A DNA stretch of 64,000 bases from Kaistella solincola. GTDB taxonomy: Bacteria; Bacteroidota; Bacteroidia; Flavobacteriales; Weeksellaceae. Of this stretch, positions 24,928 to 34,523 are shown in pieces. The stretch covers positions 186,001 through 250,000 of the forward strand of contig NZ_JSYK01000003.1 in assembly GCF_000812875.1 (NCBI RefSeq), read 5' to 3'. The position numbers and the translations under genes are program-made. Each line of letters starts with the position of its first letter. Position 1 is the stretch's first letter. Below the pieces are notes generated by a model. That model worked only from the letters and a program-made list of their open reading frames with translations, was not told where the DNA came from and searched no databases.

Positions 24928-26613
24928 TTATTCCGGTTTGTAGCCGTCTTTTAAAGTTACCGTGCGATTGAAAACCGGCTTTTCCGGCGTGGAATCGCGG
25001 TCTTTAGTGAAATATCCAATTCTCTGGAACTGATACGGATGACCGATTTCAGCATCTGCTAAGCTTGGTTCCGCGAAACCTTGCACGAATTTTAAGCTGT
25101 CCGGATTAATAAACTCCATAAAGTCGGTTTCTTTTTCCGCATCGGGTTGTGGTGTGGTAAACAAACGGTCATAAATTCTGACTTCAATTGGCAACGCGTG
25201 CGCCGCAGAAACCCAGTGAAGTGTACCTTTTACTTTTCTTAAGCTTTCTTCGGTACCGGAGCCGGATTTACTTTTCGGATCGTAGGTCGCGTATATTGTC
25301 TGGATTTCACCATTTTCATCCTTATCAACGCTTTCAGCTTTAATGATATAAGCTGATTTCAGGCGCACTTCGCCACCCAATTTCAGACGGAAGAATTTTT
25401 TATTGCCTTCTTCTTTAAAATCTTCTCTTTCGATAAAAATTTCCCGTGAAAACGGGACTTTTCTGCTTCCTGCATTTTCATCTTCCGGATTATTTTCGGT
25501 TTCTAACCATTCTTCTTCATTTTCCGGATAGTTGGTAATCACCAATTTCACAGGATCTACAACTGCCATGACGCGCGTTGCAACTTTATTTAAATCTTCG
25601 CGCACGAAGAATTCCAAAAGCTGAATGTCTATCAGATTTTCGCGTTTTGCAACGCCAACTCTTTCAATAAAATTTTTAATGGAAGTGGGCGTAAAACCTA
25701 ATCTGCGCATTCCGGAAATGGTCGGCATTCGCGGATCATCCCAGCCGGTAACAGCTTTTTCTGCCACCAAACGCTGTAATTTTCTTTTTGAAGTAATCAT
25801 GTATGAAACATTCATCCGCGCGAATTCGCGTTGCTTATTTCGCGTGGTATTTTCTTCGTAAACCTGGTCAAGGTACCAGTTGTATAAAGGACGGTGATTT
25901 TCAAATTCCAAAGAGCACAATGAATGCGAAATTTGCTCAATATAATCGGATTCGCCATGCGCCCAGTCGTACATTGGATAAATTTTCCATTTGTCGCCGG
26001 TGCGGTGATGTGGTCGCTTCAAAATTCGGTACATCACCGGATCACGCATATTCATGTTGGGTGAGGTCATGTCTATTTTGGCGCGGAGAGACATGGCGCC
26101 TTCCTCAAATTCGCCTTTTTTCATTTTTTCGAAAAGTTCCAGGCTTTCTTGAACAGGACGGTTTCGGAATGGAGATTCAACTCCGTTTTCAAACGGATTT
26201 TTCCGCTGTTCAGTAATCACTTCCGAAGGTTGTTCATCCACATACGCTTTTCCGTCTATAATCATTTGAACAGCCCAATCGTATAGCTGGTCGAAATAAT
26301 CCGAAGCATACAATTCCTGATCATATTTAAAACCCAGCCATTCTATATCTGCTTTAATGGAATCCACAAATTCCTGTTCTTCTTTTTCAGGGTTGGTATC
26401 ATCAAAACGAAGATTAACCGGCGCGCCGTATTTTTCGCCCAGACCAAAATTAATGCAGATCGCTTTGGTGTGACCTACATGTAAATATCCATTGGGTTCC
26501 GGCGGAAAGCGGAAACGGAGTTTATCTTGAGGCAAGCCGGCGGCGAGGTCATCTTCTATAATTTGTTCAATGAAATTGAGGGATTTTTTTTCGTCGTCCA
26601 TAGGATTGTTCAT
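24928..26613 (-). CDS. glnS: glutamine--tRNA ligase
   Basis: A 561-residue class I synthetase charging tRNA-Gln with glutamine. The HIGH motif is FPPEPNGYLHVGHTKAI near residue 40; NLRFDDTNPEKEE follows. The KMSKS-like loop reads MITSKRKLQRL, with Thr where E. coli has Met. The C-terminal anticodon-binding beta-barrels include VHWVSAAHALP-type residues. Length is normal for bacterial GlnRS. Its presence suggests that this organism does not rely only on GatCAB transamidation for Gln-tRNA. A -7 box ends 4 nt before the ATG, so the transcript should be leaderless. Confidence 0.95.
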   Translation of the reverse strand: MNNPMDDEKKSLNFIEQIIEDDLAAGLPQDKLRFRFPPEPNGYLHVGHTKAICINFGLGEKYGAPVNLRFDDTNPEKEEQEFVDSIKADIEWLGFKYDQELYASDYFDQLYDWAVQMIIDGKAYVDEQPSEVITEQRKNPFENGVESPFRNRPVQESLELFEKMKKGEFEEGAMSLRAKIDMTSPNMNMRDPVMYRILKRPHHRTGDKWKIYPMYDWAHGESDYIEQISHSLCSLEFENHRPLYNWYLDQVYEENTTRNKQREFARMNVSYMITSKRKLQRLVAEKAVTGWDDPRMPTISGMRRLGFTPTSIKNFIERVGVAKRENLIDIQLLEFFVREDLNKVATRVMAVVDPVKLVITNYPENEEEWLETENNPEDENAGSRKVPFSREIFIEREDFKEEGNKKFFRLKLGGEVRLKSAYIIKAESVDKDENGEIQTIYATYDPKSKSGSGTEESLRKVKGTLHWVSAAHALPIEVRIYDRLFTTPQPDAEKETDFMEFINPDSLKFVQGFAEPSLADAEIGHPYQFQRIGYFTKDRDSTPEKPVFNRTVTLKDGYKPE

Positions 26614-26617
26614 GACG

Positions 26618-26625
26618 CAAATTTA
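26618..26625 (-). promoter_or_regulatory. -7 promoter box for glnS, leaderless spacing
   Basis: TAAATTTG on the minus strand, 4 nt before the ATG. Confidence 0.65.
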
Positions 26626-26943
26626 GTTAAAAGAGCGGAATAGAAAAAAGGTTTGAGGTCTGCCAAATACATGCAGGTAGCAATCATTGATAATTTTTTA
26701 TTTTTACCGAAAATGCATGCATATATCAGATATGGTTATTTTTCCATAGAAAAATGTTATTTTCCTAATGGATGCGAATTAAGCATTTTGTTTTTTTTCT
26801 TGAAAAAAAATGCATTAAAAAAGCAATTAAAAAAATAAAAAACGTAATTTGCCCCCGAAAAAAAATAAAGGTAGGAGTAAAATCCTGCGGTAAAAAAACA
26901 CAGATGAAGAGGAGGTTAACGAACAGAAAAATTACTGTACAAG
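26626..26943. other. AT-rich divergent intergenic region
   Basis: Holds no gene I can support. Near 26845-26851 there is TAATTTG, a -7-like box one base short, which would give the adhesin gene a leader of about 85 nt. An AGGAGG-like stretch (GAGGAGGTTAAC) lies 22-33 nt before the adhesin ATG, too far for a normal ribosome site. Confidence 0.5.
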
Positions 26944-29900
26944 ATGGCGAAGAAAGTATTTTTTTTATATACCATATTGCTTTTCACCTTTCAGGTTTCG
27001 GCACAACAAACTAATACCGCACCCAAGATTACCGATTCCCGCGGAAATCAAGAGGCGAAAATCGATTGTAATTATCCGCTGACGGGCAATTGCCTTGAGC
27101 TTCAGGTGAAAGATGTTCCGGTGTTATCCGAGACCACTTCCTATAATGTTTCCTCGATTCCATATTCACCGCCCGCCCCGTATAATTCCGGCACAAAACT
27201 GAATGCTGGTCAGGTGGCTGATGATAGGTTTACCGATCAAATTTCTTTACCTTTTGGTTTCTGTTATTTCGGAAACAGTTATAATCAGGTGGTGGTTGGT
27301 AACAATGGGGTAGTAAGTTTCGATGCAGTACCAGTTGGCAGCCAAAATTATCCGAATGTTGTTAATAGTAACCCAAGTAAAACGTTACCTCAGAATAGTA
27401 TTTTTGGCATTTATCAGGATCTTATCTTTTCTAAAAATGAAGATTCCGAAATTTATTACCAAACTATAGGCTCAGCACCAGCCAGAAAATTTATCGTAAG
27501 TTTTTATCGCGGAACAATTTGGGGCTGCGAAGGTTACACTTCAACTACTCAAATTGTACTTTCTGAAGGAACAAATACAGTTGAAATTTTTGTAGAAAAT
27601 AAACCTGCACCTTGTAACGGGGCGAAATTTAAAAATTCGCTGTTGGGAATCATTAATTCCGATGGTTCTCTTGGTTATTCTCCGCCGAATAGAAATACGG
27701 GTATATGGAGTGCACAAAAGGAAGCATGGAAATTTACTCCTGCTGGATCACCGGTGGTGCCGACACTTTCCTGGTACAATTCCGCCAATGAAAAAATTGG
27801 AAATGGCGAAAAAATATCGGTTTGCCCGGTTAAAAATGAGATTTATACCGTAAAAATTGAATATCCCGTTTGCGGCACCATTGCCAATATATTACAGGAT
27901 GAATTTCCTGTAACTTTTGCCGCAAATTTTCCGGTTTTAAAAGATTACACCAACGTTTTTTGCGGCGCAGCTTCTCAGGTTGTGAACTTAGATGATTATG
28001 CTAAAAATCTTACCACACAAGATCCAACTAAATTTAAATTTAGTTTTCATCCGACACTGCTGGATGCACAAAATGGCACTAATCCTTTGGCGAAAACCTA
28101 CACGGTGGGCAATTCTCCCGTATATGTGCGCGCTGAAAATAAAGATGACGCAAGTTGTTTTCAGACTGCTGTTTTAAGTCTATCACTTATAGCCACCAGT
28201 ATTCTTACCGATACTGTTTCGTTATGTGATATTAATAATGACGGAGTGGAAAGCAATGTGGATCTTAGCATTTTAGATCAGCAGCTTTTCACTTTGCCAA
28301 TTGACGGCACACTGCGCTATTTTCTCTCCAGATCCGACGCGGAAAATAATACCAACCAAGTCACCAAAACTACTTTAAACAATAGCACGCAACTCTTTGT
28401 AAAGTACGAAAGTTCAACTTGCTCAAATATTTTCGGGCCTATAAGGGTAAATTTTTTACAATCACCGCCAATTCCGGCTCCGGTGAGTTATCCGCCAATT
28501 ACTATTTGTGATGAGCTCAGTGATGGTGCGGAACCTTTCGATTTTCTTTCAAATTTAGGGCCATTAATAAGAGCCGGTGGAGCCAATGCCAGTGCAACCT
28601 TAACTTTTTATGAAAACCAAAATGATGCTTACGCCGGTTTGCCATCTAATTTGAAAACCATTCATGAAGGTCAATATCCAATTTACGTGCGGGTACAAAA
28701 TCCAGGCGACATTTGTTTCAGTATTGCAGTGGTGAATTTGGATGTAACTTTTAACAAAGTCTTAGCGGAAAATGCTGCGATTGATGTGTGTTTTAATGGA
28801 ACTTCAATGGTTGTTCCTGTAGATTTAGATGTAGAAAGTAAAAAGATGCTGGCGCCAGATCAGCCAGGTATCACCACTGCATATTTTGTGAAGTTCGCTG
28901 ATGCTGTAAACAATATCAATGCAATTCCCGCTTTGCAAAATGTAACCATTAACGGAAGTTTTGAAACTAAAATTTTTTACGTTCGTTTCACGGACCAGAC
29001 CGGTTGTTATGCTTTGAAAACATTAGAACTGAATCTTATTAAAATAGTGGTGAAACCCGAAGCGGTGGTGTGTGATGTTGGACTTGACGGCCAGGAAACC
29101 GTGATTTTGACCAATTTAGAGCCACAAATTATCGGGTCACAAAAGGTCAATGAAGTCACATACTATATTAATGAAACAGATGCACAAAATAAAACTAACC
29201 CGCAAACATCACTGCTCGTAAGCAGTGGTGGTGAAAAAATATGGGTAAGGGTGGAGTCTGCGTGTGCTACCCAAATTCAGGCAATAAATATTACTTTGGG
29301 TGAAACGCCCGTAGTTGTTTCCAGCGTAGCGCCGACAATTGCTGATATTTGCGACAATAATAATGACGGAAAAGAACCCTTTGATATCACCCAATTTGAA
29401 CGTTCAATCTTTACCGGTACGACAACGGTAAAATTTCAGTATTATACGGCTTATAACTCCGCAACGAACACCCTTTCAGGATATATTGCCGATCCAAAAG
29501 CTTTTCCTGTAAAAGGCAGTACAATAGTGTACGCCAAGGTCATAAATGCCGGCGAATGTTTTTCAGTAAGCACCTTAAATTTGAACATTAAGTTCAAACC
29601 GGTAATTGTTTTAAATCAAAAAATTGCTCCACTACAAAAATGCGACTTTCAAAACGATGCAAATGAAACCTTCGAGCTAAAAGATGCCATACCACAGTTA
29701 TTTGAAGCGGCAAAAAATACATATTCCCTCAATGATCTTACTGTAAGATACTATAAAACCAAAGCTAATGCAGAAGCCGGGATAAATCCAATTCCGTCCA
29801 CCTATAATACCAGTGCGAATGGAACAATAACGCTATGGGCAAGATTCACCTCCAACTCACAATCTTGCTATTCGGTCGCACCGATTAATTTGTTGATTGC

Positions 29901-31185
29901 TTATCCTCCAAAGGCACAAAGCATTGAAATTACAGGTTTATGTGATAATAATCTAGATGGTTTATTTGAAGCGGATTTAACACAGTACACAAGTCAAATT
30001 ATTTTGGGTAACAGCGTGAATTTGCAGCAATACACTTTCAAATTTTTTAAAACTGAAAACGAGGCTAATAATTTAGCGAGTGCGCCCATTGCAAATCCCG
30101 CTTCTTACTCTTTTCCTTCCACACTTACCCGACTTTGGGTTCGTGTAGAAAATGCGCCGGGTTGTTTTGACGTGGTACCAGTAGAGCTAAAATACGGTAA
30201 GAAAGTTCCGTTGAAGTCCGGGCAATCGGCCATTAATGTTTGTGACGCTAATAACGACAACAATGAAGTTGTCGATTTAACTCAGCTGCAAAATGCTATT
30301 TACGGACAGACAGCAACTTTCGAATATTTCGAAAGCTTGGCAGATTTATATGCTGGAAACAAAATTTCCACACCAGCAGCTTATTCATTAAGTGGTAATG
30401 CTAAAAAAATCTTCGTAAAGGTGCACGCTTCAGGTTATTGTGCAGAGAAAACAGAAATTACAGTTAATCTGAAAAAAACGCCCATGTTTACGATTCCAGA
30501 TCAATATTTCTGCCTTCAGGAACCTGCGAATATCCAACCTAATTTTTCTGGTTTAAATATAACAAAATTTGAGTGGGTCGATGCTTCCGGAAAAGTTGTT
30601 TCAACTTCCGATAAATTATTAGATGTGAAAACAGGCGGGCGCTACAAAATCAATGTAACTTCTGCGAACGGCTGTACGTTCTCAACTGAATTCAATGTAA
30701 AACCCTTCGAAGTGCCAATTATAAACAGTGTTGTTCTGAATGGTAAAATTTTCACCGTCAATGCGTCTGGCGATAAACCGATTTTATATTCTTCCGATGG
30801 TGTAAAATTCCAAACCAGCAACCTTTTCAATGCCGATAATTTACCGTTTGGCGTAAACACTTTTTATGTCAAATTTGCAAATTCTGCGTGTCTTGGCGAG
30901 CCGAAAAATGGTTTGAAACTTCAAAATGCGTTCACGCCAAATTCAGACGGGATCAACGATACCTGGCTGATCGACCAGCTTGATTTGTTCAATGGTGAAA
31001 AATTAAACCTGAAAATTTACAACAGGTACCAGGAAAAAATATACGAGCAGGAAAGTGCTACCCGCCTTGAATGGGATGGTAAAACCTTATCACGCGTCGT
31101 AGCCACCGATTCCTATTGGTATGTGCTTACGTTGCCGGACGGCAAGGTTTACACCGGCTGGGTTTTGCTGAAAAACAGAGATTAA
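26944..31185 (+). CDS. T9SS type B sorting domain-containing surface protein, repeat-rich
   Basis: A 1413-residue cell-surface or secreted protein. Signal peptide MAKKVFFLYTILLFTFQVSAQ; an N-terminal NIDO/jelly-roll-like part (residues about 65-280: SLPFGFCYFGNSYNQVVVGN); then at least eight related modules of 93-100 residues, each opening with a Cys-Asp box (LCDINNDGVE at about 427, then about 520, 614, 708, 801, 899, 998 and 1098), which resembles a calcium-loop DxNxDG in several copies. The C-terminus is the type B gliding-associated tail: QNAFTPNSDGINDTW, LKIYNRYQEKIYEQ, LEWDGK, SYWYVLTL, GWVLLKNRD. That tail directs export by the type IX system. Likely an adhesin or gliding-related protein. 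Confidence 0.88.
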   Translation: MAKKVFFLYTILLFTFQVSAQQTNTAPKITDSRGNQEAKIDCNYPLTGNCLELQVKDVPVLSETTSYNVSSIPYSPPAPYNSGTKLNAGQVADDRFTDQISLPFGFCYFGNSYNQVVVGNNGVVSFDAVPVGSQNYPNVVNSNPSKTLPQNSIFGIYQDLIFSKNEDSEIYYQTIGSAPARKFIVSFYRGTIWGCEGYTSTTQIVLSEGTNTVEIFVENKPAPCNGAKFKNSLLGIINSDGSLGYSPPNRNTGIWSAQKEAWKFTPAGSPVVPTLSWYNSANEKIGNGEKISVCPVKNEIYTVKIEYPVCGTIANILQDEFPVTFAANFPVLKDYTNVFCGAASQVVNLDDYAKNLTTQDPTKFKFSFHPTLLDAQNGTNPLAKTYTVGNSPVYVRAENKDDASCFQTAVLSLSLIATSILTDTVSLCDINNDGVESNVDLSILDQQLFTLPIDGTLRYFLSRSDAENNTNQVTKTTLNNSTQLFVKYESSTCSNIFGPIRVNFLQSPPIPAPVSYPPITICDELSDGAEPFDFLSNLGPLIRAGGANASATLTFYENQNDAYAGLPSNLKTIHEGQYPIYVRVQNPGDICFSIAVVNLDVTFNKVLAENAAIDVCFNGTSMVVPVDLDVESKKMLAPDQPGITTAYFVKFADAVNNINAIPALQNVTINGSFETKIFYVRFTDQTGCYALKTLELNLIKIVVKPEAVVCDVGLDGQETVILTNLEPQIIGSQKVNEVTYYINETDAQNKTNPQTSLLVSSGGEKIWVRVESACATQIQAINITLGETPVVVSSVAPTIADICDNNNDGKEPFDITQFERSIFTGTTTVKFQYYTAYNSATNTLSGYIADPKAFPVKGSTIVYAKVINAGECFSVSTLNLNIKFKPVIVLNQKIAPLQKCDFQNDANETFELKDAIPQLFEAAKNTYSLNDLTVRYYKTKANAEAGINPIPSTYNTSANGTITLWARFTSNSQSCYSVAPINLLIAYPPKAQSIEITGLCDNNLDGLFEADLTQYTSQIILGNSVNLQQYTFKFFKTENEANNLASAPIANPASYSFPSTLTRLWVRVENAPGCFDVVPVELKYGKKVPLKSGQSAINVCDANNDNNEVVDLTQLQNAIYGQTATFEYFESLADLYAGNKISTPAAYSLSGNAKKIFVKVHASGYCAEKTEITVNLKKTPMFTIPDQYFCLQEPANIQPNFSGLNITKFEWVDASGKVVSTSDKLLDVKTGGRYKINVTSANGCTFSTEFNVKPFEVPIINSVVLNGKIFTVNASGDKPILYSSDGVKFQTSNLFNADNLPFGVNTFYVKFANSACLGEPKNGLKLQNAFTPNSDGINDTWLIDQLDLFNGEKLNLKIYNRYQEKIYEQESATRLEWDGKTLSRVVATDSYWYVLTLPDGKVYTGWVLLKNRD

Positions 31186-31202
31186 CCGATTAATTTAAAA
31201 AA

Positions 31203-31230
31203 AATTGCCCATTTAGCACCCAAAATTTCG
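31203..31230. repeat. GCC-type palindrome, degenerate
   Basis: ATTGCCCATTTAGCACCCAAAATTT between the adhesin stop and the next promoter. Confidence 0.45.
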
Positions 31231-31236
31231 GTTCAT

Positions 31237-31244
31237 TATCTTTG
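31237..31244 (+). promoter_or_regulatory. -7 promoter box for ypdA-like gene, leaderless spacing
   Basis: TATCTTTG ends 4 nt before the ATG at 31249. Confidence 0.65.
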
Positions 31245-31248
31245 CAAT

Positions 31249-32220
31249 ATGAAAGTATATGATATTGTAATTATAGGTGGCGGACCGATCGGTTTGAATT
31301 GCGCGCTCGAAGCCGAAAAAGCCGGCCTTTCTTATTTGATTATTGAAAAAGGAACCATCGTAAATTCACTCTACAATTATCCGCTGTACATGACGTTTTT
31401 TTCTACCGCGGATAAACTGGAAATTGCAGATATTCCATTCATTTCCACCGCGCCCAAACCCGGCAGGAGAGAAGCACTGGAATATTATCAGGGAATTGCA
31501 CGCCAGCGAAAAATCAATATCAATCTCTACGAGGAAGTTTTAGAAATCAGCAAAACCGAAAAATTTGCCGTTAAAACGACCAAAAATTCCTATTTAGCTA
31601 AAAACGTACTTATCGCTACCGGCTTTTACGACATTCCCAATTTAATGGAGGTAAAAGGCGAAAATTTGCCCAAAGTGCGCCATTATTACTCTGAACCTTA
31701 TCCCTACGCAAACCAGAAAGTGGCGGTTATCGGTTCCAGCAATTCCGCTGTTGATGCCGCGCTGGAAACCTATAGAAAAGGTGCTCAGGTTACCATGATT
31801 ATCCGGCATGCAGAAATTTCAAAAAGCGTTAAATACTGGGTGAAACCAGACATAATTAACCGCATTACCGAAGGAAGCATCAAAGCATTTTTTAACGCTG
31901 AAGTGCTGGAAATTACGCCGCAAACCATCATTTTTAAAGACGAAAACCAGCAAGTTCATGAGATTGAAAATGATTTTGTTTTGGCAATGACCGGCTATTT
32001 ACCAAATTTTGAATTTCTGAAAGATTCCGGAATTGAGCTTCAGGACGAATGCCTGAAACCGCTTTACGACGAAACCACGATGGAATCCAATGTTTCTGGT
32101 TTATATCTTGCCGGGGTGGTTTGCGGCGGAAAAGACACGCATCTTTGGTTTATCGAAAATTCGCGCATTCATGCTGAAATAATTGTGAAAAATATCGTGG
32201 CTAAAAATTCTCAGGAGTAA
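31249..32220 (+). CDS. ypdA: YpdA-like NAD(P)/FAD-dependent disulfide reductase
   Basis: A 323-residue flavoprotein of the YpdA (bacillithiol disulfide reductase) family. FAD-binding GGGPIGLNCALEAEKAGL at residue 9, the family-specific NSLYNYPLYMTFFSTADKLEI, GRREALEYYQGIA, NLMEVKGENLPKVRHYY, a second Rossmann motif IGSSNSAVDAALETYRKGA, and C-terminal GLYLAGVVCGGKDTHLWFIEN. There is no CxxC redox pair, consistent with YpdA. In Firmicutes it recycles oxidised bacillithiol; the thiol partner here is inferred. It converges with menC, 3 nt apart. Confidence 0.88.
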   Translation: MKVYDIVIIGGGPIGLNCALEAEKAGLSYLIIEKGTIVNSLYNYPLYMTFFSTADKLEIADIPFISTAPKPGRREALEYYQGIARQRKININLYEEVLEISKTEKFAVKTTKNSYLAKNVLIATGFYDIPNLMEVKGENLPKVRHYYSEPYPYANQKVAVIGSSNSAVDAALETYRKGAQVTMIIRHAEISKSVKYWVKPDIINRITEGSIKAFFNAEVLEITPQTIIFKDENQQVHEIENDFVLAMTGYLPNFEFLKDSGIELQDECLKPLYDETTMESNVSGLYLAGVVCGGKDTHLWFIENSRIHAEIIVKNIVAKNSQE

Positions 32221-32223
32221 AAT

Positions 32224-33228
32224 TTAGCGCATCATCAGCTCATCGCCATGAAGAACCAAACGCGTCTCCAAGTTATTTGTAAACAGTCCACCGGTTCCCA
32301 AACCTTGCGGAATTTTCGGTTTTTTGGTGAAAGTGTACTGCGCAATCGCGTTTAAACCGATGTTACTTTCCAGCGCCGAAGTTATCCACCAGCCGATTTT
32401 TAAGTTTTCAGCAAAAGAAATCCATTCATCGGTTCCGGAAAATCCGCCAACGAGCGAAGGTTTTAAAATAATGTATTGTGGTTTTATTTGGGTTAAAAGT
32501 TCCTTTTTTTTCTCGAAATCCAGAATTCCAATCAGTTCTTCGTCCAGCGCAATCGGTGTCTGCGTGTTTCGGCAAAGTTCTGCCATATGTTCAATTTGCC
32601 CTGCTTTTATCGGTTGTTCGATGGAATGCACATCCAAATCATGAAGTTCGCGAAGCACAGTTTTGGCTTCATCGAACGTAAAACCTCCATTCGCATCAAC
32701 ACGCAATTCCAAATCATCAATTGAAAATTTTTGCCGCAATTCTTTTAAAATTTTCTTTTCTTCATTCCAGTCAGTTCCAATTTTCAGCTTAAGGCAAGTA
32801 AAACCATCTTCAAGTTTTTCTTCGATTTGCTTTTTCATGAAATCGGTGTCGCCCATCCAAATCAAACCGTTGATTTTTATGGAATCATAACCTTCGGAAA
32901 AATCGCTCGGAAAATAAAGGTCTTCACCGTTTTTTAAATTCAGCATCGCCTGTTCATAACCAAACCAAATTGATGGAAAATGTAAAAGTTCTTTGCGAAG
33001 GATTTTTTTATTTTCATTAATGTTTTCGCACAGCCATTGCAGCATTTCCTCATATTCCGGAATATCTTCGTAGCTCAAACCGCGGAAAAGTGCACATTCA
33101 CCGATTCCGGTTTTGCCATCTTCAGAAATTTCGAAAAAAAAGGTCTCTTTAGCCGTTAAAATTCCGCGCGAAGTTCCGCTCGCCTGTTTAAGATCTAACG
33201 TATGAGGTTTGTAGGTCGCTGTTTTCAT
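32224..33228 (-). CDS. menC: o-succinylbenzoate synthase MenC
   Basis: A 334-residue enolase-superfamily enzyme of menaquinone synthesis that dehydrates SHCHC to o-succinylbenzoate. Seen: N-terminal capping domain (GIGECALFRGLSYED), the catalytic Lys in CLKLKIG near residue 150, metal ligands in RVDANGGF, SIEQPI and ALDEEL, and the second Lys in YIILKPSLVGGF. Length is typical of Bacteroidota MenC. Its ATG immediately follows the T tract of the upstream fbp terminator, leaving almost no leader after that hairpin. Confidence 0.92.
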   Translation of the reverse strand: MKTATYKPHTLDLKQASGTSRGILTAKETFFFEISEDGKTGIGECALFRGLSYEDIPEYEEMLQWLCENINENKKILRKELLHFPSIWFGYEQAMLNLKNGEDLYFPSDFSEGYDSIKINGLIWMGDTDFMKKQIEEKLEDGFTCLKLKIGTDWNEEKKILKELRQKFSIDDLELRVDANGGFTFDEAKTVLRELHDLDVHSIEQPIKAGQIEHMAELCRNTQTPIALDEELIGILDFEKKKELLTQIKPQYIILKPSLVGGFSGTDEWISFAENLKIGWWITSALESNIGLNAIAQYTFTKKPKIPQGLGTGGLFTNNLETRLVLHGDELMMR

Positions 33229-33253
33229 AAAAAAAGTCAGAGCACGCTCTGAC
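33229..33253 (-). terminator. hairpin terminator of fbp abutting the menC start
   Basis: Minus strand: GTCAGAGC-GT-GCTCTGAC then TTTTTTT directly followed by the menC ATG. Confidence 0.75.
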
Positions 33254-33276
33254 CGGGTTTTAGTTAATTTTGATAT

Positions 33277-34293
33277 TTAATTCTCCGCAGCTGCAGCCAT
33301 AAATTCTTCTGCTTTTTCTACCATTTCGCGATTGCCACAGAAAAAAGGTACACGCTGATGCAGTTCGGTAGGCTCGATTTCCATAATTCTTTCGAAACCG
33401 TTGGTGCATTTTCCGCCTGCCTGTTCCGCCAGAAAAGCCATCGGATTGCATTCGTACAACAGACGCAGTTTTCCGTTTGGCGATTGTGATGTTGATGGAT
33501 AAATATAAATTCCGCCTTTAATCATGTTCCGGTGAAAATCCGAAACCAGGCTTCCGATATATCTCGAAGTGTACGGCCGGTCATCTTCCTCACGCTGGCA
33601 ATATTTGATATAATTTTTTACGCCTTGCGGGAATTTGATATAATTTCCTTCATTAATGGAGTAAATCTTTCCGGTCTTCGGAAATTCCATGTTTGCATGA
33701 GAAAGGTAGTAAGTTCCCAAGCTTGGGTCTAAAGTAAAGCCGTTTACGCCGTTTCCGGTGGTATAAACAATCATTGTGGACGAACCGTAAACCACATAAC
33801 CTGCGGCCGCCTGGTTCACCCCTTTCTGTAAAAAATCCTCGATTCCGACCGGCGAACCAGGTTCAGTAACGCGGCGGTAAATTGAAAAAATAGTTCCTAC
33901 AGAAACATTCACATCAATGTTCGATGAGCCATCCAGTGGATCGATTAAAACCACATATTTGCTTAAATGCGCGTTGGAACCGCATTTCACTTCAATATAA
34001 TCGTCGTTCTCCTCCGATGCAATTCCACAAACGACTTCCCGCTGAGATAGAGCTTCGATGAAAATTTCATTAGCTAATACGTCTAATTTTTGCTGTTCTT
34101 CACCCTGAATATTTTCACTGCCAACTTTTCCAATAATATTGGCGATACCGGCTTTGTTCACTTCGCGGTTCACCACTTTCGATGCTAACCGGATCGCACT
34201 GAGCAGGCGGGAAAGTTCGCCCGTAGAATACATGAAATCTTCTTGCTTGTCGATGATAAACTCACCAAGGGTTTGGAACGACTGTTCTGACAT
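33277..34293 (-). CDS. fbp: class 1 fructose-1,6-bisphosphatase
   Basis: A 338-residue gluconeogenic phosphatase. Motifs: FIIDKQEDF near the N-terminus, [10 protein letters not shown], the metal site [66 protein letters not shown], and [18 protein letters not shown]. Length matches the family. The frame is open 30 codons further upstream, but [13 protein letters not shown] is the family-like N-terminus, so I start at ATG 34293. Terminates at the hairpin before menC. Confidence 0.94.
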   Translation of the reverse strand: MSEQSFQTLGEFIIDKQEDFMYSTGELSRLLSAIRLASKVVNREVNKAGIANIIGKVGSENIQGEEQQKLDVLANEIFIEALSQREVVCGIASEENDDYIEVKCGSNAHLSKYVVLIDPLDGSSNIDVNVSVGTIFSIYRRVTEPGSPVGIEDFLQKGVNQAAAGYVVYGSSTMIVYTTGNGVNGFTLDPSLGTYYLSHANMEFPKTGKIYSINEGNYIKFPQGVKNYIKYCQREEDDRPYTSRYIGSLVSDFHRNMIKGGIYIYPSTSQSPNGKLRLLYECNPMAFLAEQAGGKCTNGFERIMEIEPTELHQRVPFFCGNREMVEKAEEFMAAAAEN

Positions 34294-34448
34294 TTTTTTT
34301 ACTTTTTGGGTTTTTACAAATCTCGGAAAATTCTTTGGATTTTCGTCTAAAACATTTGCGAAATTACCGGCTAAAAGCACCAAAAATTCTGTTTTAAATT
34401 AAATAAAATTGGTGAAAACCGCCGTTTTTTTTATTCGTTCTAAATTGA

Positions 34449-34456
34449 TAATTTTG
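34449..34456 (+). promoter_or_regulatory. -7 promoter box for aspartate kinase
   Basis: TAATTTTG, 67 nt before the ATG at 34524. Confidence 0.5.
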
Positions 34457-34523
34457 ACAGCTGAAATCTGCGCTTTTCAGCAGGTTAAAAATTATACTAA
34501 CTATTTGAAATTGAACGTTCTAA

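Noticed and set aside
25803-26216. Antisense open frame of 137 codons within glnS
   Set aside because: Lies opposite the conserved GlnRS catalytic core and shows no motif.
26653-26838. Open frame of 61 codons in the glnS-adhesin gap
   Set aside because: Low-complexity, AT-driven composition (poly-Lys and Phe runs) and no promoter or recognisable motif; treated as non-coding.
31559-31580. GCC-type palindrome inside the ypdA-like gene (TTTGCCGTTAAAACGACC)
   Set aside because: It encodes KFAVKTT in frame and has no paired right arm; taken as chance similarity.
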